Shown one piece after another: positions 4,204 through 7,266 of a stretch of DNA of 7,266 bases. How positions within the stretch are numbered: position 1 is the first letter of the stretch; every line of letters begins with the position of its first letter. The stretch lies in NCBI GenBank assembly GCA_947505565.1, contig CANNLB010000117.1, forward strand, positions 1-7,266, written 5' to 3'. The stretch comes from Acidobacteriota bacterium. GTDB taxonomy: Bacteria > Acidobacteriota > Terriglobia > Bryobacterales > Bryobacteraceae. The notes below the pieces were generated by a model, which worked only from the letters and a program-made list of their open reading frames with translations, had not been told where the DNA came from and did no database searches. The position numbers and the translations under genes were made by a program.

Positions 4204-7200
4204 ATGCCGGTTTCAGGCAAACTTTGGCTCAGCGCGTTTGCGCTTTCGGTGGCGGTGACTGTGAATGCAGCGCCAAGGAAACAAGAGATTCGTCGCGAGA
4301 TTGATCCTGTCGGCATAGCGTCGGTGTCCGCGGGCTTTGCCCGCTCGACACAAAAGGCATTGGGCGACTTACCGCAGCGCTTTGAACTGAATGAAGGGCA
4401 GTTCCCGTCTGATGTGCGCTACGTGGCGCGTTCGAGTGGCTACGATATGTATCTGACCGATACAGAATCGGTTTTGGTGATGTACAAGGCACGGGACAAG
4501 GAACCGAAGGCTGGCATGGACTACACCACGCTTCGCATGAGCGTACGGGGCGCACGGCCGGCGCGAGGTTGGGAGTCGGGCAAAGTATTGCCGGGAGTGA
4601 CCAGCTATTTCCAGGGCCAGGATCCGGCGCAGTGGAAACGGAATGTTCCGGCTTACGAGTCGGTGACCGCGAAGGGCATTAGGGCTGGCGTGGATTTAGT
4701 TTGGTACGGCAAAGAAAAGAAGTTGGAGTACGACTTAGTGGTGGGTCCCGGCGTGGACGCTTCGAAAGTGGAGATCGCCTGGAATGGCGCGCGTTCGATG
4801 ACGGTAGACGCGGCGGGGAACTTGGTGCTGGACACGGTTTATGGGCAAGTGGTGCAACAGCGCCCGTATGTTTACCAGACGGTGAACGGCCGGGAAGTGA
4901 AGATTGAAGCCCGCTATTCTTTGCGGCCGAACGAGGGAGCGGGTTTTGAGCTCGCGCGTTACGACCGGACGCTTCCGTTGGTGATCGATCCGTCCGTGGT
5001 AGTCTACTCTACCTTTCTTGGCTCGGCGCAGAACTCGGGAAATTCAGTGGTGGCCGACGCTGCCGGAAATGTTTATTTATTGGGCCAATCGTACACAGCG
5101 GCATTTCCGTTCGTGAAGCCGTTTCAGACGGCCCATGCAGATAGCAGCTTGTTCATGGCGAAGTTGAACCCGACGGGAACGGAGTTGATTTACGCAACAT
5201 TTCTAGGTGGCTCGGGATCGGAGATTCCATATGCTCTAGCGGTGGACGCGGCGGGTGCGGCCTATATCCAGGGTGCCAGCCAGTCAACGAACTATCCGGT
5301 AAGGACCGCGGTGCAAGCAACGTTGTTATCGGGAAATCCGCTCGTGGGCGATACGGTGGTCACGAAGTTAGTACCGGCTGGAAATGATATTGCCTACTCG
5401 ACCTATCTCGGGGCGAGCGACGGCTCGATTTCTGAGGGAATTGCGGTAGCTCCGGATGGGAGTGCGGTGGTCGGTGCCTACCAGTCTGGTACGGTTACCT
5501 ATGCCCCGGCGCCGATGGTGTTGAACCCGACGGTGAGTAACCGGGGAGTGCTCTTCCGGTTCACGCCGGCCGGAAACGCGCTGCAATGGGTGACGTATCT
5601 CGGAGACGTTGTTCTGAGCAGTGTCGCGGCGGATGGGTCGGGGGTCTACTTCGGCGGGGACAACCAAGCTGGCCGGCCGGCCTACACGGCCATTAATGCG
5701 CCGCCAGGGCTCGCGCAGAATCGTTCGGGAGATGGGATTCTGGGTAAGCTGAATCCGGGCGGCACGGCGTTGTTGTACTACACGCATATCGGGGGCTCAG
5801 CCGAAGATACGATTCGGTCTATCGCGATTGACTCTACAGGCGCGCTGTACGCCGGGGGAGCGACTAAGTCGTCGAACCTGACGTTACAATCACCCTTTCG
5901 TAATGCAATCGGCGGGTCGCAGGACGGGTTCGCGCTGAAGCTATCGCCGGCGGGCAATAGCATTGTCTACTCGACTTACATCGGCGGCTCGCTGGACGAC
6001 TATATCCAGGGAGTGTCGGTAGATCCGTCTGGCGGCCTGGCGATGGTCGGCACGACTTTCTCGAAAGACATCGTGCAAAGGGACTCCCAGCAGGCCGCGT
6101 CGGCGGGGACGTTGCAGGAAGTTTTCGTGATCAAGCTGACACCGGCGGGTACCGGGTTGGACTTGTCGACGTACTTGGGCGGAACCGGCGAGGACTACGG
6201 CGGAGGGGTTTCGGCCACGGCGGGCGGTCACGTCTACGTGACGGGTTTGACAGATGGGGTGGGCTTCGCGACCAAGAACGCGTTTCAATCGGCACCGCCT
6301 AGCGGATTCATTGCCTATCTGACGAAGTTTACGGCCAACCTGCAGCCGGGAGCGCAGGTTCCCACCGTTACTTCGGCGACGCCGACGGCGACATCGGGGA
6401 CGCAGCAGACGTTTAGCGTTACGGTGGCGGATCCTGATGGGGCGGCGGACCTGGGTATTGTGAACGTGTTGATCAATAACTTCCTGGACGGCCGGAACGC
6501 TTGCTACATTGCGTATTCGCGGTCGGCGAACACGGTGTTTTTGGTCAGCAACGATGGCGGCGGCTTGACTTCGCTGGCGCTGAATGGGTCTGGCACCACA
6601 TCGAACGGCCAATGCACACTTTTTGGCGCTGGTTCTTCGGCGGTTTCGAATGGTAACTCCCTAACGCTTACGCTGGTAGCGCAGTTTAATACGACCGCGT
6701 TTGCGGGCCGGAAGATCCTGTATGTGGCGGCGCGCGACGCGGCCGAGAACAACTCTGGCTGGCAGCCGATGGGAGTATTTGGCGTAGCGACACCGCTGGC
6801 GACCAATCCGATGGTGGTTTCGTTGTCGCCGACCTCCGGCACGGGAACGACCGCCACGCTGGCGATTACTTATCGGGATGCGACGGCGGGCACTAATCTG
6901 CAACCTTCCCAAATTCTGATCGCTAGTGCACTGGATGCTTCGAACGCCTGTTACATCGCCTATGTCAACAATGGTAACCAGCTTTACTTGGTCACCGATA
7001 CGGGTTTGGACCTGATCACTCCGGGAATTACGCCCGGGGCGGCATCGGGATTCACGGAAAAGAGCCAGTGTCGAGTGGACGCAGTGGGATCGAGTCGGTC
7101 GCTCTCTGGCAACACAATGACACTCACTGTGAACATCACTTTCTACCCCGGCTTCACTGGGCGGAAGATTATCTACGGCGGTACGCAGACGTTAGGCGGC

Positions 7201-7245
7201 GCCAATAGCGGATGGCATGCGGTGGGGGCGTGGACGATCCAATAG
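4204..7245 (+). CDS. Secreted SBBP-repeat beta-propeller protein with tandem C-terminal Cys-paired domains
   Basis: The product is 1013 residues. A Sec signal peptide spans about 1-22: K6, a hydrophobic core LWLSAFALSVAVTV, and a VNA-A cleavage site. Residues 56-263 form a beta-rich N-terminal domain, with RFELNEGQFPSDVRYVARS and ending LPLVIDP, that I associate with acidobacterial SBBP proteins (the DUF7948 type). Seven SBBP repeats follow, with YSTYLGGS-like motifs beginning at residues 268, 330, 398, 462, 525, 589 and 654, spaced 62-68 apart. Each has the D-x-x-G-x-x-Y-x-x-G and K-[LF]-x-P-x-G pattern. This predicts a seven-bladed propeller closing near residue 709. Residues 719-862 and 867-1013 are two diverged copies of a further domain. 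There is no membrane anchor, LPXTG, PEP-CTERM or obvious Por/T9SS tail, so the protein is probably periplasmic, outer-surface or released. No enzymatic motif is visible; a binding or adhesive role is only a guess. It has its own strong Shine-Dalgarno, 98 bases after galT. Confidence 0.9.
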   Translation: MPVSGKLWLSAFALSVAVTVNAAPRKQEIRREIDPVGIASVSAGFARSTQKALGDLPQRFELNEGQFPSDVRYVARSSGYDMYLTDTESVLVMYKARDKEPKAGMDYTTLRMSVRGARPARGWESGKVLPGVTSYFQGQDPAQWKRNVPAYESVTAKGIRAGVDLVWYGKEKKLEYDLVVGPGVDASKVEIAWNGARSMTVDAAGNLVLDTVYGQVVQQRPYVYQTVNGREVKIEARYSLRPNEGAGFELARYDRTLPLVIDPSVVVYSTFLGSAQNSGNSVVADAAGNVYLLGQSYTAAFPFVKPFQTAHADSSLFMAKLNPTGTELIYATFLGGSGSEIPYALAVDAAGAAYIQGASQSTNYPVRTAVQATLLSGNPLVGDTVVTKLVPAGNDIAYSTYLGASDGSISEGIAVAPDGSAVVGAYQSGTVTYAPAPMVLNPTVSNRGVLFRFTPAGNALQWVTYLGDVVLSSVAADGSGVYFGGDNQAGRPAYTAINAPPGLAQNRSGDGILGKLNPGGTALLYYTHIGGSAEDTIRSIAIDSTGALYAGGATKSSNLTLQSPFRNAIGGSQDGFALKLSPAGNSIVYSTYIGGSLDDYIQGVSVDPSGGLAMVGTTFSKDIVQRDSQQAASAGTLQEVFVIKLTPAGTGLDLSTYLGGTGEDYGGGVSATAGGHVYVTGLTDGVGFATKNAFQSAPPSGFIAYLTKFTANLQPGAQVPTVTSATPTATSGTQQTFSVTVADPDGAADLGIVNVLINNFLDGRNACYIAYSRSANTVFLVSNDGGGLTSLALNGSGTTSNGQCTLFGAGSSAVSNGNSLTLTLVAQFNTTAFAGRKILYVAARDAAENNSGWQPMGVFGVATPLATNPMVVSLSPTSGTGTTATLAITYRDATAGTNLQPSQILIASALDASNACYIAYVNNGNQLYLVTDTGLDLITPGITPGAASGFTEKSQCRVDAVGSSRSLSGNTMTLTVNITFYPGFTGRKIIYGGTQTLGGANSGWHAVGAWTIQ
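5005..6330 (+). repeat. Seven SBBP (beta-propeller) repeats encoded in tandem
   Basis: Protein-level repeats cover residues 268-709 of the secreted protein, with repeat lengths of about 62-68 residues. Each opens with Y-x-T-[YFH]-[LI]-G. Repeat 4 (from residue 462, WVTYLGDVVLSSVAADG) is the most degenerate: it lacks the GG[ST] and shortens the following loop. The final strand FIAYLTKF (702-709) probably completes the ring. The DNA copies have diverged and are not direct nucleotide repeats. Confidence 0.85.
6358..6789 (+). repeat. C-terminal domain copy A (residues 719-862)
   Basis: First of two homologous domains. Landmarks are an opening Thr/Ser-rich strand with FSVTVAD, ACYIAYSR with C767, GQCTLFGAGSS with C804, LTLTLVAQF, FAGRKILYVAARDA and NNSGWQPMGVF. 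The two cysteines, 37 residues apart, align with those of copy B and would suit a disulfide in an exported protein. I recall similar units at the ends of many Solibacter-type surface proteins, without an assigned function. Confidence 0.75.
6802..7242 (+). repeat. C-terminal domain copy B (residues 867-1013)
   Basis: Second copy of the domain, ending the protein. ACYIAYVN with C916, SQCRVDAVGSS with C956, MTLTVNITF, FTGRKIIYGG and NSGWHAVGAW match copy A in order and spacing, with 40 residues between the cysteines. The DNA has diverged from copy A, so the duplication is old. Copy B is less typical at its start and in the strand after GRKIIY. Confidence 0.75.
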
Positions 7246-7266
7246 GGATCACCCCACGCTCTCAAA

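Noticed and set aside
5941..6612. 223-codon minus-strand ORF opposite the propeller gene
   Set aside because: Its Arg-rich product has no domain pattern, and the opposite strand encodes clear SBBP repeats.
7246..7266. Downstream tail searched for a terminator or a next gene
   Set aside because: Only 21 bases remain, with no hairpin or start signal that could be judged.

Overview
The window reads as chromosomal DNA of a high-GC bacterium, most likely an acidobacterium of the Solibacter/Bryobacter type. This placement rests on three things: a large secreted SBBP beta-propeller protein with an acidobacterial N-terminal domain and C-terminal Cys-paired repeats; a START-like protein of a family I know mainly from acidobacteria; and codons strongly biased to G at the third position on the plus strand. 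It is an inference from protein flavour, not a phylogenetic result. I see no mobile element, CRISPR array, tRNA, rRNA or defence system.

Layout from left to right. Bases 1-149 are the last 48 codons of a gene whose C-terminus resembles the protein AMPylase SelO. After 25 bases comes a complete NAD-type beta-decarboxylating dehydrogenase of the LeuB/isocitrate dehydrogenase family (175-1221). Its substrate pocket is atypical and a Phe stands where the catalytic Tyr is expected. A small 7Fe-type ferredoxin lies on the opposite strand (1224-1484). It converges on the dehydrogenase with only two bases between the two stop codons.

A 68-bp divergent intergenic region separates the ferredoxin from a tight three-gene plus-strand cluster (1553-4105): a HprA-like D-2-hydroxyacid dehydrogenase, a START/SRPBCC-like protein whose start codon overlaps the previous stop (TGATG), and a GalT uridylyltransferase that begins with TTG four bases after the START-like gene. 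The spacing implies co-transcription and probably translational coupling. The enzymes do not form one obvious pathway: GalT belongs to the Leloir galactose pathway, but no galK or galE is visible.

A 98-bp leader with several short dyad symmetries and a strong Shine-Dalgarno then precedes a 1013-residue exported protein (4204-7245). It has a signal peptide, an N-terminal beta-rich domain, seven SBBP repeats that should close a seven-bladed propeller, and two tandem C-terminal domains that each carry two cysteines. The last 21 bases hold nothing recognisable.

I did not find a clear new multi-gene system. The points most worth checking are the Tyr-to-Phe dehydrogenase, the C-terminal Cys-paired repeat domain, the START-like gene embedded between two sugar or hydroxyacid enzymes, and the strand-dependent codon asymmetry.
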